A DNA stretch of 22,050 nucleotides from JBAZCO01 sp041654915 (GTDB lineage Bacteria > Bacillota > Clostridia > Christensenellales > DTU072), in contig JBAZCO010000019.1 of the NCBI GenBank assembly GCA_041654915.1, forward strand, positions 1-22,050, read 5' to 3'. This document shows, in pieces, positions 8,943-17,900 of this stretch. The translations under genes were made by a program, and so were the position numbers. How positions within the stretch are numbered: the stretch's first letter is position 1; each line of letters begins with the position of its first letter. The notes beneath the pieces were generated by a model, which made no database searches, was not told the DNA's origin, and was given only the letters and a program-made list of their open reading frames with translations.

Positions 8943-9845
8943 TTGAAACTATATAGCAAATTTTTAAAAAGGCATTGGGCAAAGGTAGCCATAGAGGATA
9001 AAGAGAGATTAGCCAAGCAGACCGCCCCCGATGGCATTGTCGAAATAAACGATATACCCTATATGAACAATGACAACACCGACCACCTTTTGGATGTTTA
9101 TTATCCCGAGGGAACAGACGCACCCTTGCCGGTGATATTCGATATACACGGCGGTGGTTGGACTTATGGCACAAAAGAGAATAACAAATATTACAATATG
9201 CACCTTGCCGCTCACGGGTTTACCGTGGTAAATATAAACTATCGCCTATTATACGATTTTGGAATTGAACATATCGTTCAAGATATATTTGCCGCCCTCA
9301 ATTGGCTTGAGGCGCACCACGAGCAATATCACTGTGACTTAAATAACCTTTTCATTACAGGAGATTCCGCAGGCGGACACCTTGCGGCGCTTACTGCGGC
9401 ACTTCTCACCAACAAAGAGGCGCAAGCAGTTTACGAAGTTGAGAGCAATCTAAAGATAAAAGCGGGCGGCTTTGTCTGTTCAGCATTCGCATTAGATAAG
9501 GTGTTTAGGCTACCAATAGCGGGCAAAATGTTTGCCTATCTTATGTTTAAGAGCAAAAAGTATAAACAATCCAAATACTATCCCTACTGCTCGTTCGACA
9601 AGGTAGTAAAGGGCGCATTTATCCCATCCTATGTAGTAAGCTCTGCCGACGACTTCATCAAGTTTCTAACTTTCGACTTTGTCAAATACGCTCAAAAAAT
9701 GGATATCCCCCACCAATTCCGCTTTTGGGAAAAGCAAAAGGACAAAAAGCTATACCACATTTTCTCAGTAACCTACCCCTCATCCAAAGAAGGTAAGCTA
9801 ACCAACAAAGAGATGTGCGACTTTTTCAAAAACTACATAACCTAA
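8943..9845 (+). CDS. Alpha/beta hydrolase, HSL-type esterase
   Basis: Cytoplasmic serine hydrolase of the hormone-sensitive-lipase (acetyl-esterase-like) group; substrate unknown. The ~300 residues show DIHGGGWTYG (HGGG oxyanion-hole signature), GDSAGGHLAAL (nucleophile elbow G-x-S-x-G), SSADDF near residue 235 (candidate acidic member of the triad) and YHIFSV near the C-terminus (candidate catalytic His). There is no signal peptide. I chose TTG at 8943 because GAGGT at 8931-8935 precedes it at normal spacing; an in-frame TTG at 8910 has no ribosome site. It follows pyrE in the same direction after a 120-bp gap, so it is probably a separate unit. Confidence 0.85.
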   Translation: MKLYSKFLKRHWAKVAIEDKERLAKQTAPDGIVEINDIPYMNNDNTDHLLDVYYPEGTDAPLPVIFDIHGGGWTYGTKENNKYYNMHLAAHGFTVVNINYRLLYDFGIEHIVQDIFAALNWLEAHHEQYHCDLNNLFITGDSAGGHLAALTAALLTNKEAQAVYEVESNLKIKAGGFVCSAFALDKVFRLPIAGKMFAYLMFKSKKYKQSKYYPYCSFDKVVKGAFIPSYVVSSADDFIKFLTFDFVKYAQKMDIPHQFRFWEKQKDKKLYHIFSVTYPSSKEGKLTNKEMCDFFKNYIT

Positions 9846-9994
9846 AATATCCTTAAGTACCCTTAAAAAAAAGCACCTGATACCTGTCACTTAGTTACAG
9901 TAACCCCAAATATTCGTTCATCAATTACCACCCACAAAACAACAACCCTCACAAACTAAAAAATAAACCAATTATTTATCACCCTAATATCCAC
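9846..9994. other. Intergenic stretch without a recognised feature
   Basis: AT-rich, C-rich on the + strand and G-poor (runs such as CCACCCACAAAACAACAACCC). I see no open frame with a ribosome site, no RNA gene and no repeat longer than a few bases. Confidence 0.5.
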
Positions 9995-10028
9995 AAAAAG
10001 ACGGCAAGCATACTTTACCGTCTTTTTT
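9995..10028. terminator. Intrinsic terminator
   Basis: AAAAAGACGG (9995-10004) pairs perfectly with CCGTCTTTTT (10018-10027) around a 13-nt loop, followed by more T. It works in principle in both directions and closes transcription from the esterase gene about 150 bases after its stop. It marks the end of the metabolic block before the tRNA region. Confidence 0.85.
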
Positions 10029-10084
10029 ATTCACCATCCACACATAATACTCAATGTCCCCCTTATCTTTTTAACTATCTTTGC

Positions 10085-10113
10085 TTGATTTTATCTCTCT
10101 CACATGCTATAAT
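10085..10113 (+). promoter_or_regulatory. Near-consensus sigma-A promoter before tRNA half 1
   Basis: TTGATT (10085-10090), a 17-bp spacer and TATAAT (10108-10113). Predicted transcription start is about 10120, roughly 17 bases before the first tRNA-Arg 5' half. This is the arrangement expected for the promoter of a tRNA gene, so the half downstream is probably what remains of a once-normal tRNA locus. Confidence 0.7.
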
Positions 10114-10136
10114 GATTTGCATTAAAAGCCTAACAC

Positions 10137-10175
10137 GGATCCGTAATTAAATGGATATAATACGCCCCTCCTAAG
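10137..10175 (+). pseudogene. tRNA-Arg(CCU) 5' half, copy 1
   Basis: The 39 nt read as the first half of a tRNA: acceptor strand GGATCCG, T8-A9, D-stem ATTA/TAAT with GG in the loop, anticodon stem CGCCC, loop CTCCTAA (anticodon CCT), then G. The expected partner strands GGGCG and CGGATCC do not follow, so the tRNA ends exactly at the core CCTCCTAAG. Just downstream, CTAAGTAA and TTACTT/ACTTAG form an imperfect hairpin up to about 10202. I infer truncation by integration of a mobile element in the anticodon loop. Confidence 0.8.
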
Positions 10176-10367
10176 TAATCAGTATTACTTTTACTTAGGG
10201 AGCAGCTACCGAAAATAAAAGACACCGAAAACCGCCTTAAACGGCGAGTAAACCGACAAAAACAACTGTTTTACACCTTGACGCCTATACCGTAGTATGC
10301 CGCTCAAATTGCCATCGTATAGATTCATCGTATAAAACCTTATCAAAACGCCTAAAAAACCTAATAT
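10176..10367. other. Remnant attachment-site flank between the two tRNA halves
   Basis: 192 bases with no coding capacity I can support. It contains TTTTACACCTTGACGCC (10269-10285), which resembles the TTTACACCC/TTTGCACCC repeats after the second half, and a small CGCC/GGCG hairpin near 10233. TTGCCA (10309-10314), 16 bp, TATAAA (10331-10336) is a possible weak promoter pointing at half 2. I infer leftover arm DNA of an element that has been lost. Confidence 0.45.
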
Positions 10368-10406
10368 GGATCCGTAATTAAATGGATATAATACGCCCCT
10401 CCTAAG
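10368..10406 (+). pseudogene. tRNA-Arg(CCU) 5' half, copy 2
   Basis: Identical over all 39 nt to the half at 10137-10175 and ending at the same base of the CCTCCTAAG core; the start points are 231 bp apart. The eight bases upstream are also similar (CCTAACAC versus CCTAATAT), then similarity stops on both sides. Downstream bases do not rebuild the anticodon stem. A repeat with exactly these limits is what duplication of an attachment site by integration would give. Confidence 0.8.
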
Positions 10407-10506
10407 CCTTGAGCGGGTATAAAGATAAGTGTCAAATAAGCCCTAAAACCCCCTAAAATAGCCACTTTTAAGCCTATTTTAGACGAAAATAGAAAACTAA
10501 ATAAAA

Positions 10507-10529
10507 CTTTACACCCTGCTTTGCACCCA
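10507..10529. repeat. Short direct repeats, candidate integrase arm sites
   Basis: CTTTACACCC and CTTTGCACCC lie 12 bp apart, about 105 bp downstream of the core in tRNA half 2. A related motif is found at 10269 after half 1, and three TTTGGCACC copies lie at 19361-19397 before the 3' tRNA half. Repeated motifs at 10-15 bp steps beside an attachment core are typical of tyrosine-integrase arm sites; no binding evidence is available. Confidence 0.4.
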
Positions 10530-10576
10530 ACTTGAAGTACATAGGGCGTAAGTGAACTTAAAATAACTTTCATCGT

Positions 10577-10653
10577 GTGTGTGTAGCTCAGTAGGATAGA
10601 GCACAAACCTCCTAAGTTTGGGGCCGGACGTTCGAATCGTCTCACGCACACCA
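10577..10653 (+). tRNA. tRNA-Arg (anticodon CCU)
   Basis: Complete cloverleaf with encoded CCA. Acceptor GTGTGTG/CACGCAC (one G-T pair), discriminator A at 10650, CCA 10651-10653. D-stem GCTC/GAGC; anticodon stem CAAAC/GTTTG with loop CTCCTAA, anticodon CCT at 10611-10613; five-base variable loop; T-stem GGACG/CGTCT with loop TTCGAAT. Its acceptor differs from those of the 5' halves (GGATCCG) and of the orphan 3' half (ATCGAAC), so it is not the partner of either. A weak -10 (TAAAAT, 10559-10564) lies upstream. Confidence 0.96.
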
Positions 10654-10661
10654 CTATAAGC

Positions 10662-10690
10662 AAAAACCGCTCAATATGGGCGGTTTTTGT
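10662..10690 (+). terminator. Intrinsic terminator of tRNA-Arg
   Basis: AAAAACCGC (10662-10670) and GCGGTTTTT (10680-10688) form a perfect 9-bp stem with a T tail, starting nine bases after the tRNA CCA. Confidence 0.88.
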
Positions 10691-10753
10691 GTTGTTTTAT
10701 AATTATTTATTGCTTTATTATCTTATTTTATAATCTGTATATGTAATCATTGT

Positions 10754-10779
10754 TTACTGGAGCTATACTAATCCAGTAA
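10754..10779. repeat. Inverted repeat
   Basis: TTACTGGA (10754-10761) and TCCAGTAA (10772-10779) are perfect 8-bp arms around a 10-nt loop, just upstream of the IS3-type remnant. No T run follows. Role unknown. Confidence 0.4.
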
Positions 10780-10795
10780 GCAAAAACAAAAATAT

Positions 10796-10906
10796 GTAGC
10801 TACTTTTGAATACATAGAAGGCTACTATAACTCTAACCGTCTTCACAGCTACAACAACAACCAAACCCCTAATCAAAAAGAAAAAGACTACTTTAACAAC
10901 AAGTAA
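10796..10906 (+). pseudogene. IS3-family transposase, C-terminal remnant
   Basis: Reading 10796-10906 gives 36 residues ending in TAA, containing FEYIEGYYNSNRLHS. This is the characteristic end of IS3-family OrfB (DDE transposase), whose last helix reads F-x-Y-I-E-x-F/Y-Y-N-x-x-R-x-H-S. The rest of the gene is missing: a stop at 10769 and unrelated sequence lie upstream, so about 90% of the transposase is gone. AAACCCCTAA (10863-10872) and TTAGGGGTTT (10920-10929) form a 10-bp inverted repeat across its end. It records an old insertion beside the tRNA attachment site. Confidence 0.72.
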
Positions 10907-10977
10907 CCCTCTCTTCGCTTTAGGGGTTTAATCGCTAACGCTCACCCCTTCGCGACCACCCCAATTAGGTAAACAAT

Positions 10978-11223
10978 TTATCTAATCATTCCATAATTTG
11001 TGTCCACTTGCTTGACATTGCTCCACTCGCTGTTATTATCTCTTTCAATACAATAAAACTGATTGCCTTCAAACATATTCAGTTTTGAAACTGTGTATTT
11101 GAAGTTTATATAATCAAGTATTTGTTCGACCGATTTACAATTAGCATAGATTTTATCTTTGTATACCGCGTAAATTTCTTTCCACTCTGCTATCATCTTC
11201 TCTGTTGCAGGTTTTGTTAACAT
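10978..11223 (-). CDS. Small hypothetical protein next to WYL regulator
   Basis: An 81-residue soluble protein I do not recognise. It has no signal peptide or membrane segment, is rich in charged and aromatic residues, and contains EKMIAEWKEIYAVYKDKI near the N-terminus, probably a helix. I start it at the ATG at 11223, not the ORF's first ATG at 11265, because AGGAGG lies directly upstream (PTGG region, + strand CCTCC at 11228-11232). It starts 48 bp after the end of the WYL regulator gene on the same strand, so the two are probably co-transcribed. Function unknown. Confidence 0.6.
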   Translation of the reverse strand: MLTKPATEKMIAEWKEIYAVYKDKIYANCKSVEQILDYINFKYTVSKLNMFEGNQFYCIERDNNSEWSNVKQVDTNYGMIR

Positions 11224-11271
11224 AGTACCTCCTGTTGGGATTGGAATTATATCATCGAAAGTCATTCAAGT

Positions 11272-12249
11272 CTATGAAAATTTGTCAACTATCTCTGTAA
11301 TGAAGCGCTTATAGTCCTCACCAATTTTCGCTGACAATTTTAACTTTATACCTAACGAACAGCACCAGCCGAAGAATACCGGACTGGGCACGATTTTCAC
11401 AGAAACTTTGCACCAGCCATCGGCTACACAAGTGATACGCACATCAGAGCCGAACTTGTCATAGATAACATCTGTCAACGATTTATCAAAGGCTATTTCT
11501 ACTTTTGTCAGTTCACCACCGTACATTGAGAAAGTCTGTTTGCGATATTCTGCTAGGTTGAAGCCCTCGGTACATTCGGATTTTGTAATTTTGGCATCCT
11601 CTACGCGGACATCTTCCATTCTGTCTACGCGATAGTTTGATATGTTTTGGTATTTATCGTTGTAGCAAACCAAATAATAGTTATTATCATTGAAAACTAA
11701 GGCTATCGGATTCACAATGTATCTTTCGCCATCTTTACGATAAACACGCTTACCGATATCGTTATAATCAAAATAAGCAAAAGATACCTGCCGCTTTGCA
11801 ATAATACCCTCATCCAGTGAAGCAACATTGTAGTAGATTCCTTCGTTCTTCTGCTTAATCGTGTTGAACGCCGTTGTGTTTTTTAATACCTTGCCTCTGC
11901 TGCTTCCGCCGAGGCTTGCAATCTTGTCAATCAGCTCTTTCGTTTTGCCTGGGGTAATGAAGCTCGCCGCCTGCACGGCATCAATCAAAATGCGAAGCTC
12001 AGGAATATCAAACTTACGGCTCACAACATAGTACTTATTGCTTTGTTCCCGCGTACACATTATCTCAAAGCCGTAGTCGTTCAGCGCCTTGATATCCTTG
12101 TACAATGTCTTGCGGTCGCATTCAATGCCACTCACTTTAAGTTTTGATATAAGCAAAGTTGTGCCAATCGGATTATCTTCATCCGTTTCCTGACATAGTA
12201 TTTCATATACCTTCAATGCTCTAATTCGCTGGCTTTGTTCGTTTGACAT
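11272..12249 (-). CDS. WYL-domain transcriptional regulator
   Basis: A 325-residue cytoplasmic regulator of the YafY type. Residues ~1-75 form a winged helix-turn-helix (SQRIRALKVYEIL ... CDRKTLYKDIKALNDYGFEI). The central part carries the WYL domain around NNYYLVCYND ... NYRVDRM (Tyr in place of the name-giving Trp), and the last ~85 residues match the WCX extension. WYL domains bind nucleic acid or small ligands and often control phage-defence or stress loci; the target here is unknown. A GAGGT lies eight bases before the ATG. It lies downstream of the ABC transporter on the same strand with a 154-bp gap. Base composition is less AT-rich than the transporter and surface-protein genes, so it may have a separate origin. 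Confidence 0.88.
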   Translation of the reverse strand: MSNEQSQRIRALKVYEILCQETDEDNPIGTTLLISKLKVSGIECDRKTLYKDIKALNDYGFEIMCTREQSNKYYVVSRKFDIPELRILIDAVQAASFITPGKTKELIDKIASLGGSSRGKVLKNTTAFNTIKQKNEGIYYNVASLDEGIIAKRQVSFAYFDYNDIGKRVYRKDGERYIVNPIALVFNDNNYYLVCYNDKYQNISNYRVDRMEDVRVEDAKITKSECTEGFNLAEYRKQTFSMYGGELTKVEIAFDKSLTDVIYDKFGSDVRITCVADGWCKVSVKIVPSPVFFGWCCSLGIKLKLSAKIGEDYKRFITEIVDKFS

Positions 12250-12302
12250 AGATTACCTCTATGTTATATTACCATTTATTGGAAACTTTGTAAATAGAAA
12301 GT

Positions 12303-12320
12303 TGTCCCTAAACAGGGACA
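12303..12320. repeat. Short perfect hairpin between transporter and WYL gene
   Basis: TGTCCCT and AGGGACA pair over 7 bp around a 4-nt loop. It lies in the 154-bp gap between the ABC transporter stop and the WYL start codon on the - strand. It could be a weak terminator (only a short T run follows on the - strand) or an operator for the regulator. Confidence 0.4.
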
Positions 12321-12403
12321 GCTAGATTTAAACCCTTAATCTATAAATCAAATGTGCCATTTTTGACAGAACATATAATGTATCTGCCAATCCGTATTGA
12401 CTC

Positions 12404-14830
12404 CTATATTTTTCGTATTACATCTATTGGTTTCATCCTGCTTAACTTGATTGTTGGCATCAATACCGCAAATAACATCGCAATAAAAGATGTAAATATT
12501 GACTCAACAATCATTAAAGGACTTATTGAAATGAGTATAGCTCCAGATATTATTTTTTCAGCCATCCATAAGTTCGCTATGTTAACCATAGATAATATGA
12601 AGACCGTTACAATAATTGAGATTAGAGCAGAAATCAATACTCCTTGAAATAAATAAATATTGATTATATTATTTTGCGAAGCACCCAAAGATCGTAAAAT
12701 ACCTATACATTTTTTCTCTGTTATAATACCGTTATTGATATGAGAATACAATAAAAATATAGCTATAATGACTAAAACAATTGAAATAACCAAATATGTA
12801 TTCTTATAATATTCAATACTTTCTTCATATTTGTATAAAGCAGTAGAATATGCCGAGTCAATTATTATATTCTGAGTATTACTTATAAAATCACTGAATT
12901 CATTATAATTACTGATAACTCCAATTATTGAGTATATTTTCAAATTAAAATTTGACACTAATTTTGTAATGTGGCTTTTCGAAACATATATATCGCTGAT
13001 CTCAACATCTTCGCCCGTTAATTGTGGATAAAATACCACACCTACTACTTTCATATCAATTAATTTAACGCTCTTGTCTTCTCCCATTATAGTTATATTT
13101 ATTGTTTGACCAAGTAGAGGCATCTCTTTGGGAATATTATTATAGTCCATAATATCTACAAAATCATTAGAATTATATGTGGTTCCGAATAGATTGTTAT
13201 ATAATGTCAATGGAATGACACATTCATACGTTTTCAATATAATATTTGAATCATATATACTATTCATCCACATACTCCCATCTTCATATATAAGAATGCT
13301 GGAAGCGTTTAGCGAAATGTCTTCATCAAGTCCATAAAAATCATAGTCTTGAGTAATTGTGGTATTTTCATAAATAACAGAAGTATTATCAATATTGACA
13401 ATTGATTTATATTCCGTATTATTTGTTTTATTTCTCAAATAATTTTCGGTACAGAATTTAATATTAAAATTACTGTTAAAGAATTTATTAATACTTTCCT
13501 CTTTCGTTGTGGCCGTATCGGTAAAACTTTCGATTTCAGCATAACCCGTATTAACGATTCCAGATACATTAAATAGCCAATCGTCAATATCTTTAGAACC
13601 ATAGATGTCACCGATAAAATTTTCAATAGATACTATATTTGAGAATACATTATCTTGATAATGGTAATAGGAAGCATAATTTAATTTTTCTCGAACATAT
13701 AAATCAGAAACATAGATTGAAGTATCGTCTATATCCCTACTGTTTTCAATTAAATCTAAACCCATATTCTCAATATCGGATTTTCCGTTTATTATAAGGT
13801 ACTCATTATCATTCGTTATTTTATAGATATTATTATCAGTGTATTTTTCTTTAATTGCATTATATTCATTTGTGGTAAAACATTCATCAGAAAACTCCGC
13901 ATAATTCCCATATGATTTATTAACAGAAAATATATCAATATTATTTTGCTCCAAAGTTTCAGATAAATTATTATAAAATTTAAAATCTGCTAATGCCTGC
14001 GAATAGATACCAAGTGTTATCGCAGTAATACATAATAGCACTGCGATAATTAACATAATAGGCTTCTTTTTAAAATTATATAATGAGAATCTAGCTAAAC
14101 TATTAAATTTTAAATTTGTCCTCTTTTTTTCAAATATCAATGAATTCGATTGCGTAAAACTGTCTATATTATTTAAGATAACTTTACCGTCTTTCAATTC
14201 CATGATTCCATCACCATATTGTCGAGCACTTTCTTTATCGTGTGAAACAACAATTACCAGCTTATTCAAAGAAATTTCTTTTAGTAAATCAAAAATATCC
14301 TTACCGGTTGCAGAGTCCAAATTACCTGTCGGCTCATCTGCAAGTATTATTTTAGGATCTTTCAATATGGCTCTTGATATTGCTACCCTTTGCTGTTGTC
14401 CTCCGCTCATCTCTTCCGGCAAATGATTGGCAAAATCTTGAAGTCCGACTTTTTTTAATGCATCATCGATTCTTTGTTCTGATATTGTTTTGCCATTAAT
14501 ATCGTTAGCTATCTTAAGATTTTCTTTAACTGAGAGATGTCCAATGAGATTATAATCCTGAAAAATGAAGCCGATTAAATTGCCGCGATAAAAATCCATT
14601 TCAAAAGGTTTCAAAAAATTCAAATTGTTATTGCTATAAAAAATGCTACCGTTTGAAGGCTTTTCTATACCTCCAATAATATTCAATAACGTCGATTTAC
14701 CACAACCACTTTTACCGACAATAAAAAACATCCCTTTATCTGGAAAGTCAATATTGATATCTTTTAAGGCTTCAGTTATATAGCCTCTTTTTGTCTTATA
14801 TATTTTATTTAAGTTTTCTATCCTAATCAT
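12404..14830 (-). CDS. ABC transporter, fused ATPase and FtsX/MacB-type permease
   Basis: 808 residues combining both functions. Residues 1-230 are an ATPase with Walker A GKSGCGKST (39-47), signature MSGGQQQR (141-148), Walker B IILADEP (161-167) and H-loop His (VVSHD, ~197). One membrane segment follows (~258-278), then a large external domain of about 370 residues. Three C-terminal membrane segments form the FtsX core (VISIVLVIIAIFLL; VLISALISIIVTVFIL; FTSFIAMLFAVLM). This is the MacB-like layout, whose members move peptides or lipoproteins or act as mechanotransmitters rather than pumping across the bilayer. The start has AAAGGA upstream. It lies 71 bp after the large surface-protein gene on the same strand and is similarly AT-rich, so the two probably act together; substrate unknown. 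Confidence 0.88.
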   Translation of the reverse strand: MIRIENLNKIYKTKRGYITEALKDINIDFPDKGMFFIVGKSGCGKSTLLNIIGGIEKPSNGSIFYSNNNLNFLKPFEMDFYRGNLIGFIFQDYNLIGHLSVKENLKIANDINGKTISEQRIDDALKKVGLQDFANHLPEEMSGGQQQRVAISRAILKDPKIILADEPTGNLDSATGKDIFDLLKEISLNKLVIVVSHDKESARQYGDGIMELKDGKVILNNIDSFTQSNSLIFEKKRTNLKFNSLARFSLYNFKKKPIMLIIAVLLCITAITLGIYSQALADFKFYNNLSETLEQNNIDIFSVNKSYGNYAEFSDECFTTNEYNAIKEKYTDNNIYKITNDNEYLIINGKSDIENMGLDLIENSRDIDDTSIYVSDLYVREKLNYASYYHYQDNVFSNIVSIENFIGDIYGSKDIDDWLFNVSGIVNTGYAEIESFTDTATTKEESINKFFNSNFNIKFCTENYLRNKTNNTEYKSIVNIDNTSVIYENTTITQDYDFYGLDEDISLNASSILIYEDGSMWMNSIYDSNIILKTYECVIPLTLYNNLFGTTYNSNDFVDIMDYNNIPKEMPLLGQTINITIMGEDKSVKLIDMKVVGVVFYPQLTGEDVEISDIYVSKSHITKLVSNFNLKIYSIIGVISNYNEFSDFISNTQNIIIDSAYSTALYKYEESIEYYKNTYLVISIVLVIIAIFLLYSHINNGIITEKKCIGILRSLGASQNNIINIYLFQGVLISALISIIVTVFILSMVNIANLWMAEKIISGAILISISPLMIVESIFTSFIAMLFAVLMPTIKLSRMKPIDVIRKI

Positions 14831-14840
14831 ATTATCCTTT

Positions 14841-14870
14841 AATAAGGGCAGAGATATTCCTGCCCTTATT
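14841..14870. repeat. Perfect 11-bp hairpin between surface protein and transporter genes
   Basis: AATAAGGGCAG (14841-14851) and CTGCCCTTATT (14860-14870) pair perfectly around an 8-nt loop. On the - strand it sits between the stop of the surface-protein gene and the ribosome site of the ABC gene, with few T residues after it. It could be a partial terminator or an RNA-processing or stability hairpin setting the ratio of the two products. Confidence 0.6.
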
Positions 14871-14901
14871 ATAACTTATTTATTTAATAATATATAGCAA
14901 A

Positions 14902-17900
14902 TTAAATAGGATAACCTGTACGTCTATTTCCGGCATATTGCGCTTGATTCCATGTATGCGTTGTTTTAAATGGCCACACACCTGTTGTCCAAGTTTCAGT
15001 ATGAAGCGTTCCAACATTAACGGTACCCGAAGCCTCACAATTTGAATTCAATGTCCCGCTATTGTATCCTACCAATATACCTATATACGGTGCTAATGTT
15101 CGGCTGTCGCTACTTGAACCGCTCAAAGAAGATCCAGATGAAGTCATTCCACCGTATGTAACGGTTCCTGTAAAATCACAATCGTTTATTGTTCCACCAT
15201 TGTTATATCCAACTAAACCGCCAATACTCCTATTTGTAGAACCATAATGATAATATGTTATATTTGCGCTACATGACCCACCGGTTATGGTTCCAACATT
15301 ACGTCCGGCAATCCCACCAGTATCTGCTTTTGATATTATAGTGCCTCCGCATAAGCCAACACTAATTGTTCCATAATTTACACCGGCGATACCGCCGGTA
15401 GAACCATCGCTATAGTTTTTTGCTGTAATATTATATGTCGCCAAAACCGGTCCGCTAACCTCTCCGCCTGCATAGTTTATTCCGACAATACTACCGACCA
15501 ATGCACCGCTGCCAGTTGAATTAATTGTTATTTCAGAGGCAATTATACCACTAATTGAGCCATAATTATAATCGAAGAGACCTCCAATCACCAATCTGCT
15601 TGAGGAAATATTTACTTCTAGTATACCCTTAACATTACCATAGTAGTGTCCATAAAATTCTACACCACTTCTTGTAGCCGTATTACCAAAATATAAACCT
15701 TTTGTTTGTTTATAATAAATATTGTTTCTATTAGAATTACTGCTATTAGATACCTTATAAATATTATTAAAATGTCTTGGATATTCAATTAAATAAGGGT
15801 CAGCTTCTGTGCCGGTTCCTCCTTTAAATCTTGTAGAAAGGTTAACATATTGCGCTGTCGTACTATTATATATTCTTTCAGTCCCATTTAAAGTTATCTT
15901 GGTTATTGTAATATCTACTATGGCGACAGATGTACTTACATAAGAAATGATATCTACAGATCCACTTGTGCCACTTACACTTACTGACCTTTCCGTAGTA
16001 CTGCTTGAAGAGATTGTATATTTGAAAGCAGTTATACCTGTAATATAAGTTTGCCAGCTAAAGCCCAATTGTGTTTGATTATTTAATTGTCCTGTAATTT
16101 TTATTTTTGTTTCATATGTAGTTGTTATATTCAAAAAATATGTATAGCTTACTTCATGTGTATCATCTGCAAAAGCTCTGATTTGAATAACATTAGTACC
16201 GATAGGACATGATTCACTAATTATAATATCACCATTTGCAGAAGTGGAAAAGTAACTACTGCCATTAACCTTTTCGAAATCAAGTATTTGACAATCATTA
16301 TTAATCCAAAACTGGAGATTATAAGTGGTACCTCTTTCTAAAGATTTTGATTGTCCGCTAATGTTAGAGCCATTCAGCTTCCATTTAAATGAATTTTGAG
16401 TTGTGTTTGCCGTTATCGTTCCATTAACTTCAACTAATGTGTCATTTCTTAATCCAATCCAAATATTTTGATTTTGCGTTAAATCATAAATAACAATAGC
16501 GTTTGTAGAAGATATACCATCTAATTTCTGAAAATTTGCATTCCAAATCCCCATACTTATTGATGCATTAATGAAAGCACATGAAAAAGCATAACTGCCT
16601 GTTGAAGGCACAGTGAATTTGTAATATTGCCAATTTCTTTCTATATTGCCGCTATTACTACCGACTGATAATGAATTAACATTTTCGAAAGACAAATTAG
16701 TAGTTAACGCTGTGGTATTTGTATTGTAAAGCAGAAAATATTTAACACCTTCAGTTATCGGTATGCTAAGACAATCAGTACCATAAATTGCTTGGTTATC
16801 AAAAGTATAATTGATGAATTGACCATTTTCTATTGTGAAAATATTGGTGATCTGAAGATTCCCGTTCGATAAAACTATTTTCTTATATGAATCATTATTA
16901 AAGTCTTGTTTAATCAAATAATTTCCATTTGAATTAACATTAATATTATTAAGGTTAGAAGATGGAGAAATCGTAAATGTAGTTATACAACCTGTTCCAT
17001 TCTTGTGGATCTCTAAGTTGTTTTGGCTTCCAGCTGAAATAATAATATTATATTGATTCTCACTCCCAGAAAGTAAATTACCATTGAAATAAACTTCTAA
17101 AGTATCCAATGTATTAATTTTTAATAAATAATTACTAGTATACGTAGGATCAAATTCAAAATAATTAACTCCATTAGGCAATAAATATACTGACTCTTCT
17201 TCATCTATGGTAACAGTTTTATAATTAGGATCGCGTAACATTATATCGTAACTACTACACTGTGCTTTGCTATACCCTTCAGTATCAACGACTACTAAAC
17301 CTATCTCTCTTTGTAATCTTGTATAATATGGCTCTTGTCCGTTCAGTGCAGAATGTCCTACTTGGAAATATCCTGTATTTGAATCACCTTTTGTATACCA
17401 AATACTACTGTTATCATCAGTATTCACTACTATACCTGCAGTTTTCATTAATTGACCATAATATTGAATCTGATCATCTCTGTTTGCATAATAATTTGTG
17501 GCAGATATCAAACCATTGTTAACACTTATATTGCTATCGTTTACATAATTGACAATTCCATTAGCAAATTGTAAACCATCGTATACTGTGTTACCAATTA
17601 AAATACCTGTTTCTATTGCACTTACAACATTGCCTGCTCCTGGAATGCATTTTACTAAGCCCAAGACTATACCAACGACATCCTCAGCTAAATTTACTGT
17701 TTCTTCTACCGGAAATTCTCCGTTCTTTCTAGTTAATCCATCATATCTATAATCAAAATAAGTAAAATAAGAGCCAATATCATTATTGGGATTATAAATA
17801 GTTCCATTACCTTCATTTAATTCCTGTTCATTTAACAAAGACATTGAATAACAAATATCTTTTAAATAATACCTTTCCTCCTCTTGATAAAAAGGATTGT

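Noticed and set aside
10137..10406. Two-copy repeat as a CRISPR array
   Set aside because: Only two copies 231 bp apart, and the repeat folds as a tRNA 5' half; no cas genes are near.
10361..10663. A 100-residue - strand open frame across the intact tRNA
   Set aside because: It is antisense to tRNA-Arg and tRNA half 2, has no family motif, and parallels the similar artefact at 19141-19578.
12354..12647. A + strand 97-residue open frame
   Set aside because: It lies almost entirely antisense to the transporter's C-terminal membrane segments and has no convincing ribosome site.
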